Assembly (NCBI GenBank): GCA_902767175.1
Contig: CACXGH010000054.1
Span: 1-13,010 of the forward strand
DNA: 13,010 nucleotides
Direction: 5' to 3'
Origin: an uncultured Ruminococcus sp.
Lineage (GTDB): Bacteria > Bacillota > Clostridia > Oscillospirales > Acutalibacteraceae
Positions 1 through 7,348 of the stretch are shown here, piece by piece. The first letter of the stretch is position 1, and each line of letters opens with the position of its first letter. The position numbers were made by a program, and so were the translations under genes. The notes beneath the pieces were generated by a model. The model was not told the origin of the DNA, searched no databases, and worked only from the letters and a program-made list of their open reading frames with translations.

Positions 1-77
1 AGGAGCTAAAGCTCCCCGACGTCTGTTGACGGCGTCGCTCGCTCCAATCAAGCGAGCTTGTTGGAGCTTTGCTCCTT
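1..77. repeat. Short palindromic repeat element with imperfect terminal inverted repeats
   Basis: The stretch is built of nested hairpins: GGAGC-TAAA-GCTCC (2-15), GCTCGCT-7nt-AGCGAGC (37-57) and GGAGC-TTT-GCTCC (63-75). The left end AGGAGCTAAAGCTCC matches the reverse complement of the right end, AAGGAGCAAAGCTCC, apart from one extra T and one end base, so the unit looks like a miniature inverted-repeat or REP-like element. Its GC content is much higher than that of the neighbouring gene. It may extend to the left of the window. It runs into the 5' end of the DUF1295-type gene. That it is mobile or multicopy is inference; only one copy is in this window. Confidence 0.55.
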
Positions 78-90
78 GTTTAATTCTAAG

Positions 91-636
91 ATGAAAGCTG
101 AGATAAAATCAGGCAAGGGCATGAGCTTTTTTGTAAAATGCTGTATATGGGTGACAGCGGCGCTTTTATATGCCTGTCAGACCTGTCCTCTGCTTTTCAG
201 GGCACAGAATATTTTCTCGGGCAATGATGCGGTTATTATAGTCGGTACTTCAATAAGCGCACTCGGGCTAATTATAGAAAGTCTTGCCGATTATCAGAAA
301 TCAGCAGCAAAAAAGAAAAATCCTAAAAGATTTGTTGATACGGGACTTTACAGAATAGTTAGATGCCCGAACTACTTCGGAGAGCTGCTAATATGGACAG
401 GAATATTTATAGGCGGTATTACAGTGTATTCTAATGCCTTCCAATGGATAGCTGCCGTTTTAGGTTATCTCGGAATTGTATATGTAATGTTCAGCGGTGC
501 AAGAAGGCTTGAGGAGCGTCAGACGAGAACATACGGCAGTGAACCCGAATATCAGGCATATTTTAAAAAGACACCTATTCTTATACCGCTCGTACCACTG
601 TACAGCGTTGTAAAATGGAAGTGGCTCGTTGCATAA
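91..636 (+). pseudogene. DUF1295-type membrane protein (isoprenylcysteine methyltransferase/steroid reductase-like), probably 5'-truncated
   Basis: The protein is an integral membrane protein of the DUF1295 family, related to isoprenylcysteine carboxyl methyltransferases and steroid 5-alpha reductases. The family hallmark is present: an ESLADYQK segment, then RFVDTGLYRIVRCPNYFGELLIWTG, then a C-terminal ERR...Y..Y...TP.LIPL block. About four hydrophobic segments are visible. Full-length family members are roughly 250-290 residues with extra N-terminal helices. Here the open frame begins only inside the palindromic repeat (TTG at 58, stop at 7-9 in the same frame), and the first ATG (91) lies just after it with no clear ribosome binding site. 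I infer that the N-terminal third has been cut off or displaced by the repeat. A short functional form starting at 58 or 91 cannot be excluded. The rhodanese lipoprotein gene follows 13 nt downstream, so the two were probably cotranscribed. Substrate unknown. Confidence 0.65.
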
Positions 637-649
637 GGGGATAGATAAT

Positions 650-1150
650 ATGAAAAAGACAATATCAGCACTGTTTTGTGCGGCTTTACTGCTAACGGCA
701 GGCTGTTCGGCAGGTGCGGACAATAAAAAACCGGAAAGCTCCGACAGCATATCTGCTGTTTCTGCATCGGTTACGGACAGCAGTGCCGAAGTCGGCTCTG
801 CAAGCTCCGGAGGCTCCGGAACTGAAAGCACGGAGGCAGGAGGATACAGGCAGATATCCCAGGAAGAAGCTAAGGAGCTTATGCAGAAGGAGAACGGATA
901 TATCATTCTTGATGTAAGGACACAGCAGGAATATGATGAAGGGCATATTCCGAATGCGATATGCATTCCTAATGAAACTATTACAGAGGAAGATACAGCA
1001 AGGCTTCCTGATAAAGAGCAGCTTATCTTTGTATACTGCCGCAGCGGCAGACGCAGCAAGGAAGCAGCAGCAAAGCTTGCAAAGGCAGGCTATTCCAACA
1101 TTGTGGAATTCGGCGGAATAATAGATTGGACAGGAGAAATAGAACTCTGA
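650..1150 (+). CDS. Rhodanese-domain lipoprotein
   Basis: The product is 166 aa. It opens with a lipoprotein signal (MKKTISALFCAALLLTAGC; lipobox LTAGC, Cys19), a Ser/Gly/Ala-rich linker to about residue 65, and then a single rhodanese domain. The domain shows ILDVRTQQEYDEGHIPNA and the active-site loop CRSGRRS, whose Cys is the persulfide-forming residue, followed by AAAKLAKAGYSNIVEFGGIIDW. It would be anchored on the outer face of the membrane and could carry sulfane sulfur or take part in thiol chemistry; the true substrate is unknown. ATG 650 is chosen over an in-frame TTG at 629 because AAGGGG (635-640) is well spaced from it and the signal peptide starts there. It lies 13 nt after the DUF1295-type gene and ends at a strong terminator. 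Confidence 0.88.
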   Translation: MKKTISALFCAALLLTAGCSAGADNKKPESSDSISAVSASVTDSSAEVGSASSGGSGTESTEAGGYRQISQEEAKELMQKENGYIILDVRTQQEYDEGHIPNAICIPNETITEEDTARLPDKEQLIFVYCRSGRRSKEAAAKLAKAGYSNIVEFGGIIDWTGEIEL

Positions 1151-1169
1151 CCGCATTAACTCTATACAC

Positions 1170-1199
1170 AAAAAACCAGCCTTTTGGGCTGGCTTTTTT
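1170..1199. terminator. Bidirectional intrinsic terminator between the rhodanese gene and nadC
   Basis: Stem CCAGCC (1176-1181), loop TTTTG, stem GGCTGG (1187-1192), with T6 on the right (1194-1199) and A6 on the left (1170-1175). It can therefore stop transcripts arriving from the rhodanese gene (+) and from nadC (-). Confidence 0.85.
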
Positions 1200-1251
1200 A
1201 TTGAAGTACCATTCGTTTTGTTTATGTGCGCAGCATGGAAACTGCCTATTG

Positions 1252-2088
1252 TTACTTTATATACATTGATATATCAAAAGCTTTTACCGAGTGGGTGAGG
1301 GCGCCAATGGAGATAATATCAACTCCGCTTTCGGCTGCGGCTCTCAGCGTTTCGTCAGTAATGCCGCCGGATGCTTCAAGTACAGCTCTGCCTGCCGTTA
1401 TTTCTACAGCTTCCTTCATTACCTCCGGACTCATGTTGTCGAGCATGATTATGTCTGCACCTGCCGCAAGAGCTTCTCTCAGTTCATCAAGGTTTCTTGT
1501 TTCAACCTCGATCTTTGTCATATGACCGATCTTTTTGCGCAGCAATGTTATAGCATTCGTGATTCCCCCTGCTGCATCAATATGATTGTCCTTCAGCATT
1601 GCGGCATCGGAAAGATTGTAGCGGTGATTTTTTGCTCCGCCTGTCATAACTGCATATTTCTGTAATGGACGAAGTCCCGGCAGAGTTTTTCTTGTGTCGG
1701 CAATAGATGCCTTTGTGCCTTCGATGATCTTTGTGTATTTGTTTGCTGCGGTTGCTATTCCGCTCATATGCTGAATGAGATTGAGCGATGTGCGCTCACC
1801 CTTCAGCAATGCACGGGTTGAGCCGCTGACAGTCAGTATTACATCACCCTTGCTTACGGTATCGCCATCGTTTTTGAGTATCTCATAGCTGATATTATCG
1901 TCAAGAATCTGAAATACCCTTATTGCTGCTTCAACACCGCATACAACACCGTCAGCCTTTGATACAAATTTTGCATTGCCTTTTTGTTCTGCAGGTATAA
2001 GATAGTCCGTTGTGACATCGCAGTAATTGATATCCTCAAGCAGAGCGGTTTTAATAATTTCGTCAATATATATTTTATTCAGAGTCAT
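1252..2088 (-). CDS. nadC: Nicotinate-nucleotide pyrophosphorylase (carboxylating) / quinolinate phosphoribosyltransferase
   Basis: NadC converts quinolinate and PRPP to nicotinate mononucleotide, CO2 and pyrophosphate in de novo NAD synthesis, in the cytoplasm. The 278-aa protein has the full family signature: LLEDINYCDVTTD near the N-terminus, ADTRKTLPGLRPLQKYAV (PRPP/quinolinate-binding Arg and Lys), GGAKNHRYNLSDAAMLKDNHI, IEVETRN, DIIMLDNMSP and LEASGGI. Length is normal for the family. ATG 2088 is chosen over an upstream in-frame TTG (2109) because the Shine-Dalgarno AGGAGG lies at 2101-2106, inside the longer version. The start overlaps the end of nadB by 14 nt, which implies translational coupling. 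Transcription presumably begins at the nadB promoter and ends at the hairpin at 1170-1199. Confidence 0.96.
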   Translation of the reverse strand: MTLNKIYIDEIIKTALLEDINYCDVTTDYLIPAEQKGNAKFVSKADGVVCGVEAAIRVFQILDDNISYEILKNDGDTVSKGDVILTVSGSTRALLKGERTSLNLIQHMSGIATAANKYTKIIEGTKASIADTRKTLPGLRPLQKYAVMTGGAKNHRYNLSDAAMLKDNHIDAAGGITNAITLLRKKIGHMTKIEVETRNLDELREALAAGADIIMLDNMSPEVMKEAVEITAGRAVLEASGGITDETLRAAAESGVDIISIGALTHSVKAFDISMYIK

Positions 2089-3550
2089 TTTTTCTTTGTA
2101 CCTCCTCAAGAACTATGCAGGCAACAGTAGCAAGACTTCTTGCCTCAACAAAGTTATGGTCAACCTCATATTCTCCTCCCGTAAGGTCTGTGAGGATTTC
2201 CTTGACTCTTGCAAGGTTCTGAGGTATAAGCTCAGGCTTCGGGATAACAAAATATGTCTCCTGCATGATTTTGCGTATTTCGGTACGGTAGCCGTGCGGG
2301 AGAACTCTGCCGCTGAGATTTTCGCTCTCCTGAAAATCTCCGAAAGGAGTATTGTCCTCCTGAGTGAGCTTCCTGGTAATATCATTCGCAGCCCGTCTTG
2401 AGAATACAAGAGCTTCAAGCAGAGAATTGCTTGCAAGTCTGTTTGCACCGTGAACACCCGTATGTGAGCATTCGCCTGCCGCATAAAGTCTGTCTGCCGT
2501 TGTGCGTGCGTAAAGGTCTACATCTATGCCGCCCATGAGATAATGCTGACAGGGAAATACCGGTATCCATTGCTTTGTAATATCTATGTTTTCCTCGAGA
2601 CACTTCTCGTAAATCATCGGGAAACGCTTTTTTACGAATTCAGGGTCTTTATGAGTGATATCAAGATAGAATTTTTCGTTGCCCTTAGCCATTGATTCAA
2701 GCATGATAGCATTGGATACTACATCTCTCGGAGCAAGCTCTCCTCTTTCGTCATACTTGAATGCAAAGCGCTCACCGTCACAGTTAAGCAGAACGGCGCC
2801 TTCGCCTCGTACAGCCTCGCTTATAAGGAAACGCTCACGATCATTTTCGGCAGCAAATGCTGTCGGGTGGAACTGTATTCTGCTCAGGTGTTTTATTCTT
2901 GCACCGAGCATGAATGCAAGGGTGATGCCGTCGCCTGTTGCGATAGCGGAATTGGTTGTATATTGGTAAACTCTGCCTATACCGCCGGAAGCGAGAATGC
3001 AGTAATGAGCGGCAATGATTTTTGATGAGCCGTCAGGGAGAATAAGTCCGGCATAAAAGCCTTTTTCATTCTTATCAAGCTTATAGAGCATAGTGTTGCC
3101 GCAGATCTCGATATTCTTATGTGTTTTGACCTGTTCAAGAAGAACATCGACAATAGCCCTGCCGGTAGAATCCTTATGATGAACTATCCTATGACGGGAA
3201 TGACCTGCTTCAAGAGTCATCTGCAGACGTCCTCTTTCGTCAAGGTCAAATGCGACACCCATTTCCTTCAGTTTCAGAACGTCCGAAGGGCCTTCGGAAA
3301 CAAGCACTTCAATTGCTTCAAGGTTATTCTTATATTTGCCGGCTATAAGCGTGTCGGCAATGTGCAGCTTGAAATTATCGTTGTCTTTGTCAAGAACGGC
3401 AGCAACACCGCCCTGTGCGAGTGACGAGTTTGAAAGAGTAAGCTCTCTCTTGGAGATCAGAAGGACATTAACATTTTCGGGAAACTGCAGTGCAGCATAA
3501 AGTCCTGCCGCTCCCGAACCGACAATAAGTACATCGTATTCTTTTTTCAT
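2075..3550 (-). CDS. nadB: L-aspartate oxidase
   Basis: NadB oxidises L-aspartate to iminoaspartate with FAD, the first step of de novo NAD synthesis; the product is passed to NadA. The 491-aa protein has the FAD dinucleotide fold VLIVGSGAAGLYAAL (GxGxxG at 11-16), SNSSLAQGGVAA, RHRIVHHKDSTGRAI, the HPTAF segment, SEAVRGEGAVLLN, ELAPRDVVSNAI, and the C-terminal FAD motif LYAAGECSHTGVHGANRLASNSLLEALVFSRRA. Absence of a flavoprotein-partner signature and linkage to nadC favour NadB over fumarate reductase/SdhA. It is somewhat shorter than the E. coli and Bacillus enzymes (about 530-540 aa), mainly in the C-terminal helical domain. nadA is not adjacent. An AGAGG-type ribosome binding site lies about 11 nt before ATG 3550. 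A promoter and an 18-bp palindrome lie upstream. Confidence 0.96.
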   Translation of the reverse strand: MKKEYDVLIVGSGAAGLYAALQFPENVNVLLISKRELTLSNSSLAQGGVAAVLDKDNDNFKLHIADTLIAGKYKNNLEAIEVLVSEGPSDVLKLKEMGVAFDLDERGRLQMTLEAGHSRHRIVHHKDSTGRAIVDVLLEQVKTHKNIEICGNTMLYKLDKNEKGFYAGLILPDGSSKIIAAHYCILASGGIGRVYQYTTNSAIATGDGITLAFMLGARIKHLSRIQFHPTAFAAENDRERFLISEAVRGEGAVLLNCDGERFAFKYDERGELAPRDVVSNAIMLESMAKGNEKFYLDITHKDPEFVKKRFPMIYEKCLEENIDITKQWIPVFPCQHYLMGGIDVDLYARTTADRLYAAGECSHTGVHGANRLASNSLLEALVFSRRAANDITRKLTQEDNTPFGDFQESENLSGRVLPHGYRTEIRKIMQETYFVIPKPELIPQNLARVKEILTDLTGGEYEVDHNFVEARSLATVACIVLEEVQRKNDSE

Positions 3551-3581
3551 AGGATATCATGCCTCTTTTATCATGAAATAC

Positions 3582-3599
3582 AGTATATGATCATATACT
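3582..3599. promoter_or_regulatory. 18-bp perfect palindrome at the nadB transcription start (candidate operator)
   Basis: AGTATATGATCATATACT is identical to its own reverse complement. The nadB -10 box is at 3606-3611 on the minus strand, so the predicted start site is near 3599 and the palindrome covers about +1 to +18. Such a position suits a repressor that blocks initiation or early elongation. NAD genes of Firmicutes are often controlled by the nicotinate-responsive repressor NiaR; I cannot confirm that this is its site. Confidence 0.6.
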
Positions 3600-3605
3600 T
3601 TCTCC

Positions 3606-3634
3606 ATTATACCACATAATATTCCATATTCCAA
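3606..3634 (-). promoter_or_regulatory. nadBC promoter
   Basis: On the minus strand, TTGGAA (3629-3634), a 17-bp spacer and TATAAT (3606-3611) form a near-consensus sigma-A promoter. The leader to the nadB ATG is about 50 nt. Confidence 0.8.
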
Positions 3635-3635
3635 C

Positions 3636-3698
3636 AAAAAAAACAAAAAAATCTGCTGCACCGGAGTTCGGAGTAAATTGATGTCCGTGCCGCAGCAG
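3636..3698 (-). terminator. Terminator-like hairpin with T-tract reading leftward, upstream of the nadB promoter
   Basis: On the minus strand, CTGCTGC...GCAGCAG (3692-3698 with 3653-3659), with inner CGGA/TCCG pairing, is followed by T7-G-T8 (3651 to 3636). It has the form of an intrinsic terminator, but no minus-strand gene lies upstream of it, because hflX is divergent. It may block antisense transcripts or end an unseen small RNA. The T-tract could instead act as an AT-rich upstream promoter element for nadB. Confidence 0.45.
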
Positions 3699-3707
3699 CC
3701 TCCGCCA

Positions 3708-3736
3708 TTGAAATAGAATTGAAAAGATGCTATAAT
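3708..3736 (+). promoter_or_regulatory. hflX promoter
   Basis: TTGAAA (3708-3713), a 17-bp spacer and TATAAT (3731-3736) on the plus strand. The leader to the hflX ATG at 3791 is about 48 nt, with AAGGGAGGT (3776-3784) as the ribosome binding site. Confidence 0.82.
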
Positions 3737-3790
3737 AACAATATGACAGAGTATGATATATATGGGCAGAGGAATAAGGGAGGTCTGTAG

Positions 3791-5053
3791 ATGGAAATGC
3801 ATGAAAACGCTCAAAAGATACAGAGGGCGCTTCTTGTCGGGATAGATACCGGAGAATATGATGCGGAAGGCTCAATGAATGAGCTGAGGGAGCTTGTTAA
3901 AAGTGCAGGTGCCGAGCCTGCGGCAATTATTATGCAAAAGCGTGACAAGCCTGACGGCGCAACCTGTATAGGTTCAGGAAGACTTGAGGAGGTAACTGAG
4001 TTCTGTGCTCAGAATGAGATAGACCTTCTTGTATTTGATACGGAACTGACTTCTACTCAGATAAGAAACATTGAAGATGCAACCGATGTACGGACAATTG
4101 ACCGTACTATGCTGATACTTGATATATTTGCCGTAAGAGCTAAGACAAATGAAGGCAAGCTTCAGGTCGAGCTTGCTCAGCTAAAATACCTTATGCCGAG
4201 ACTGTCGGGCAAGGGAAAGGAAATGTCAAGGCTCGGAGGCGGTGTAGGTACAAGAGGTCCGGGTGAAACAAAGCTTGAAACCGATAAAAGACATATCAGA
4301 AGAAGGATAGAATATTTAAAAGATGCTCTTTCTGATATGACGGAAAGACGGGACAGACACCGTGAGAGAAGAAGGAAAGACGGAGTTATAACTGTGGCTA
4401 TAGTCGGATATACAAATGCGGGAAAGTCCACTCTGATGAATACACTCACTCAGGCAGGCGTGCTGTCTGAGGATAAACTCTTTGCCACTCTTGATCCTAC
4501 ATCAAGGGCTTTGAAGCTCCCATGCGGTGTGTCTGTTATGATGATAGATACAGTAGGCCTTGTAAGGAGACTTCCTCATCATCTTGTCGAAGCTTTCAAG
4601 TCCACTCTTGAGGAGGCTGCAACAGCGGATATAATTCTTAATGTATGTGACGCTTCAAGCGAGGAATATAAGCTTCATCTTGAGGTGACGGAATCATTGC
4701 TCAGAGAGCTTGGCTGTAATGATAAGCCGATAATACCCGTTTTCAACAAATGTGACTTGGTGAGTGATCCCGATGATCTTCCCCGTGAAACAGGGGCTGT
4801 CCGCATTTGTGCAAAGTTCGGTAAGGGAATAGATGAGCTGCTGAAGGCAGTTGAAGATAACCTTCCCGTCAGAATGAAAAAATACAGGCTTCTTGTTCCG
4901 TTTGATAAGGCAGGGCTGCTTGCCGTACTGAGAAATGCAGGTGCACTGCGTTCTGAGGAGTATACTGCTGAGGGGATTATCGCTGAGGCAGTTGTTGAAG
5001 AACCGATGTGGCATAAGGTAGAGCCTTACAGCGTGGATAATAATACAAAATAA
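3791..5053 (+). CDS. hflX: GTPase HflX
   Basis: HflX is a ribosome-associated GTPase that binds the 50S subunit and splits stalled or hibernating 70S ribosomes, notably under heat stress. The 420-aa protein has the N-terminal HflX domain (DLLVFDTELTSTQIRNIED, then TIDRTMLILDIFAVRAKTNEGKLQVELAQLKYLMPRL), the glycine-rich linker SRLGGGVGTRGPGETKLETD, a basic helical stretch rich in Arg, and the G domain: G1 GYTNAGKST (206-214), G3 DTVGLVRRLPHHLVEAFKSTLEE and G4 NKCD. Length and domain order are normal for the family. G3 is DTVGL rather than the commoner DTVGF, a mild change. Start ATG 3791 has a strong ribosome binding site. It has its own promoter, and nothing in the neighbourhood suggests a partner gene. 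Confidence 0.97.
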   Translation: MEMHENAQKIQRALLVGIDTGEYDAEGSMNELRELVKSAGAEPAAIIMQKRDKPDGATCIGSGRLEEVTEFCAQNEIDLLVFDTELTSTQIRNIEDATDVRTIDRTMLILDIFAVRAKTNEGKLQVELAQLKYLMPRLSGKGKEMSRLGGGVGTRGPGETKLETDKRHIRRRIEYLKDALSDMTERRDRHRERRRKDGVITVAIVGYTNAGKSTLMNTLTQAGVLSEDKLFATLDPTSRALKLPCGVSVMMIDTVGLVRRLPHHLVEAFKSTLEEAATADIILNVCDASSEEYKLHLEVTESLLRELGCNDKPIIPVFNKCDLVSDPDDLPRETGAVRICAKFGKGIDELLKAVEDNLPVRMKKYRLLVPFDKAGLLAVLRNAGALRSEEYTAEGIIAEAVVEEPMWHKVEPYSVDNNTK

Positions 5054-5109
5054 GACATTTTAGTATTAATAAGCGCTGAAAATAGCCTTAAATTACCAAT
5101 GAAAATTGC

Positions 5110-5138
5110 TTGACAAGGCATTGACGAGAGATTATAAT
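5110..5138 (+). promoter_or_regulatory. Full-consensus sigma-A promoter upstream of the GH13 gene
   Basis: TTGACA (5110-5115), a 17-bp spacer and TATAAT (5133-5138): both hexamers are exact consensus. The start site would be near 5145, giving a leader of about 145 nt to the GH13 ATG at 5289. A terminator-like hairpin begins only a few nucleotides after the start site. Confidence 0.85.
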
Positions 5139-5150
5139 ATTATTTATGTG

Positions 5151-5195
5151 CCGAAATATTCATTAGTGTCAGAAAAATGTGTATTTCGGTTTTTT
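5151..5195 (+). terminator. Intrinsic terminator hairpin in the GH13 leader (attenuator or hflX terminator)
   Basis: CCGAAATA (5151-5158) pairs perfectly with TATTTCGG (5182-5189) across a 23-nt loop, followed by T6 (5190-5195). It lies between the promoter at 5110-5138 and the GH13 start. It could be a conditional attenuator, the end of an approximately 50-nt RNA, or the terminator of hflX, which has no nearer one. Confidence 0.6.
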
Positions 5196-5288
5196 GACAG
5201 CACTATCGTAACTTTCCGTACAGCAATAGCAGGAAACAGGGCTATGTATTGTATGATATTGTTAGTTGATTTAAGGGGTTTGTGTACA

Positions 5289-7229
5289 ATGACGCTTTTT
5301 AATTCTCGTGATACATTATACCGCAATCCGACAGGTGCAGTGCCGTTCGGAACACAGATGCATTTCAAGATAATACTTCCTCGAGATCTTGGGTGCTCGG
5401 GTGCGGTGCTTGCCGTTAAGGACGACAAATACGGTGATACGCTTGTAAACGGTATGTTCTGGGCAGGAATGGTCGGAGATGACCATGAGCAGTGGGAATG
5501 TGACCTGAATATAGACAGAGTGGGGCTGTATTGGTATCATTTCGGACTTGATACGAAATACGGCAGAAGATTCATTATGAAGGGCTACGGCGGCGAGGGC
5601 TATCTTGCAATGAGCGATAATGAGCCTCGTTTTCAGCTGACCTGTTATGAAAAGGATTTCAAAACTCCTTCGTGGCTTCCCGGAGGAATAATGTATCAGA
5701 TATTCCCCGACAGGTTTTATTTTTCGGGTGAGAAAAAGAAGGGTGTATATCCCGATAAAAAAATACAGACGGAATGGGACAGAATACCCGATTGGAGACC
5801 CAATGAATTCGGCATGATAACGAATTCCGACTTCTTTCAGGGCGACCTTAAGGGCATTACAATGAAGCTTCCTTATCTTGAGGAGCTTGGCGTTACCTGT
5901 ATCTATCTCAACCCGATTTTTGAGGCATATTCTAATCACCGTTACGATACGGGAAACTATGAAAAGATAGACCCTATTCTCGGTACAGAGGAGGACTTTA
6001 AGGAGCTGTGTGCAGAGGCAAAAAAACACGGCATACGCATACTGAATGACGGTGTGTTCAGTCATACGGGAAGTGACAGTATCTATTTTAACCGTGAGCA
6101 TCGCTATGATTCGGTAGGCGCATATAACTCCAAGGAGTCGCCATATTATACATGGTATAAATTTATAGAGTGGCCGAATATATATAATTCATGGTGGGGA
6201 TTCGATACTCTCCCCGAGGTTGAGGAGCTTTCCCATTCTTTCAATGAATATATAAACGGTGAGAACGGCATTATCAGAAAGTGGATACGCTGCGGAAACA
6301 GCGGCTGGAGACTTGATGTTGCCGATGAACTGCCTGATGAATTCATAGAATATATAAGAGAAGCTGTGAAGAAGGAAGACCCCGAAGCCCTGCTTTTAGG
6401 TGAGGTATGGGAGGACGCATCAAATAAAGAGAGCTACGGTTCAAGGAGACGCTTTCTTTATGGAAACGAGCTTGACAGTGTAATGAACTATCCGTTCAGA
6501 GATGCTATTCTCGGTTTCCTCGACTGCGGAGACGGCAGAGATATGCTTGAGATAGTTCTGAATGTTCTTGAGAATTATCCCCGCCCTGTTATACGCTGTC
6601 TTATGAATCATCTGGGAACACATGATACTGAGAGAGTAATTACTCTTCTTGCAGGAGAGAGACAGCACGGAAGGGGCAGAGAGTGGCAGGCTAATACAAG
6701 GCTGTCACCCGAGCAGAGAGAGTATGGTCTTATGAGAATGAGACTTGCAAGCGGTATCCTTTATACACTTCCGGGTGTTCCTTGTATATATTATGGAGAT
6801 GAAGCAGGGGTAGAGGGATATAAAGACCCGTTCAACAGAGCTACGTTCCCATGGGGTAAAGAGGATAAGGCGCTCGTAAAGTGGTTTACTCAGCTTGGAA
6901 AGATGCGTCATGAATGTTCGTGCCTTACAGACGGTGAGCTTCTAGACTACGGCTCAACAGGCAGGACAATGGCATATATCAGGCAGGATAAAAATGACAA
7001 GCTGTTATGTGTATTCAATGCGTCCGACCATGAGATAATCTTTAAAGTACCGAAGGAGTTTATCGGCGGAAAGACATTCATGAAAACAAGGCTTGTAACG
7101 GGGGATTTGATAATGCCGGCCAATTCATGTGCTTTTGTACTTACTGATGTAATAACAGAAGTCCCTGATTTTACCGGAGCAGAGGTAGACCCCGAAGAGG
7201 AATTAGAGGATATCATAGCAACAGACTGA
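5289..7229 (+). CDS. Cytoplasmic GH13 alpha-glucan hydrolase (alpha-amylase/neopullulanase-like)
   Basis: The enzyme is a glycoside hydrolase family 13 member that probably cleaves alpha-1,4 and perhaps alpha-1,6 bonds of imported maltodextrins. The 646-aa protein has no signal peptide, so it should be cytoplasmic. Residues 1 to about 120 look like an N-terminal beta-sandwich domain (WECDLNIDRVGLYWYHF). The barrel then starts at IMYQIFPDRFYF. Catalytic residues are Asp343 in GWRLDVADELP (nucleophile), Glu372 in LLLGEVWED (acid/base) and Asp446 in NHLGTHDTERV. Region I reads NDGVFSHTG, with Ser where Asn is usual. GVPCIYYGDEAGVEG and DPFNRATFPWG suggest a pullulanase/neopullulanase-type subgroup. 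A short C-terminal beta domain and an acidic tail follow. ATG 5289 is chosen because AAGGGG (5273-5278) precedes it; the open frame extends upstream to 5106 only through the leader hairpin and has no domain homology there. Exact specificity cannot be read from the sequence. Confidence 0.9.
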   Translation: MTLFNSRDTLYRNPTGAVPFGTQMHFKIILPRDLGCSGAVLAVKDDKYGDTLVNGMFWAGMVGDDHEQWECDLNIDRVGLYWYHFGLDTKYGRRFIMKGYGGEGYLAMSDNEPRFQLTCYEKDFKTPSWLPGGIMYQIFPDRFYFSGEKKKGVYPDKKIQTEWDRIPDWRPNEFGMITNSDFFQGDLKGITMKLPYLEELGVTCIYLNPIFEAYSNHRYDTGNYEKIDPILGTEEDFKELCAEAKKHGIRILNDGVFSHTGSDSIYFNREHRYDSVGAYNSKESPYYTWYKFIEWPNIYNSWWGFDTLPEVEELSHSFNEYINGENGIIRKWIRCGNSGWRLDVADELPDEFIEYIREAVKKEDPEALLLGEVWEDASNKESYGSRRRFLYGNELDSVMNYPFRDAILGFLDCGDGRDMLEIVLNVLENYPRPVIRCLMNHLGTHDTERVITLLAGERQHGRGREWQANTRLSPEQREYGLMRMRLASGILYTLPGVPCIYYGDEAGVEGYKDPFNRATFPWGKEDKALVKWFTQLGKMRHECSCLTDGELLDYGSTGRTMAYIRQDKNDKLLCVFNASDHEIIFKVPKEFIGGKTFMKTRLVTGDLIMPANSCAFVLTDVITEVPDFTGAEVDPEEELEDIIATD

Positions 7230-7309
7230 CCTGGTGTTTCTGCTGTGAGCTGCGCCAGTAATTATATTTGCCGGACAGCAAACCTTATACATTAGTCATA
7301 ACATAAACA

Positions 7310-7348
7310 AAAAGCCGATGAAGGATTATTCGACCTTCATCGGCTTTT
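7310..7348. terminator. Bidirectional intrinsic terminator after the GH13 gene
   Basis: AAAAGCCGATGAAGG (7310-7324) pairs perfectly over 15 bp with CCTTCATCGGCTTTT (7334-7348), with a 9-nt loop. The A/T ends allow termination of the GH13 transcript and of leftward transcripts from the DUF378 gene. The stretch 7349-7518 holds no gene; a 12-bp palindrome GTCAGCGCTGAC (7487-7498) and a small hairpin CGGA-GATAT-TCCG near 7505-7517 lie just past the DUF378 stop. Confidence 0.85.

Noticed and set aside
460..1171. Long minus-strand open frames opposite the DUF1295 and rhodanese genes
   Set aside because: They are antisense shadows: no ribosome binding site, no recognisable domain, and low-complexity Cys/Ser/Leu-rich translations.
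2027..3424. Plus-strand frames within nadB and nadC
   Set aside because: They are short shadows of the conserved minus-strand NAD genes.
5146..5166. Leader peptide MCRNIH in the GH13 leader
   Set aside because: Its ATG lies at or within one base of the predicted transcription start, leaving no room for a ribosome binding site; a leaderless start cannot be excluded but has no support.
5106..5288. N-terminal extension of the GH13 frame from a TTG at 5106
   Set aside because: It would begin inside the -35 box of a consensus promoter and read through the leader hairpin; it has no family similarity, and ATG 5289 has its own ribosome binding site.
5316..6101. 261-aa minus-strand frame opposite the GH13 gene
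   Set aside because: It is antisense to a conserved catalytic domain and shows no coding features.
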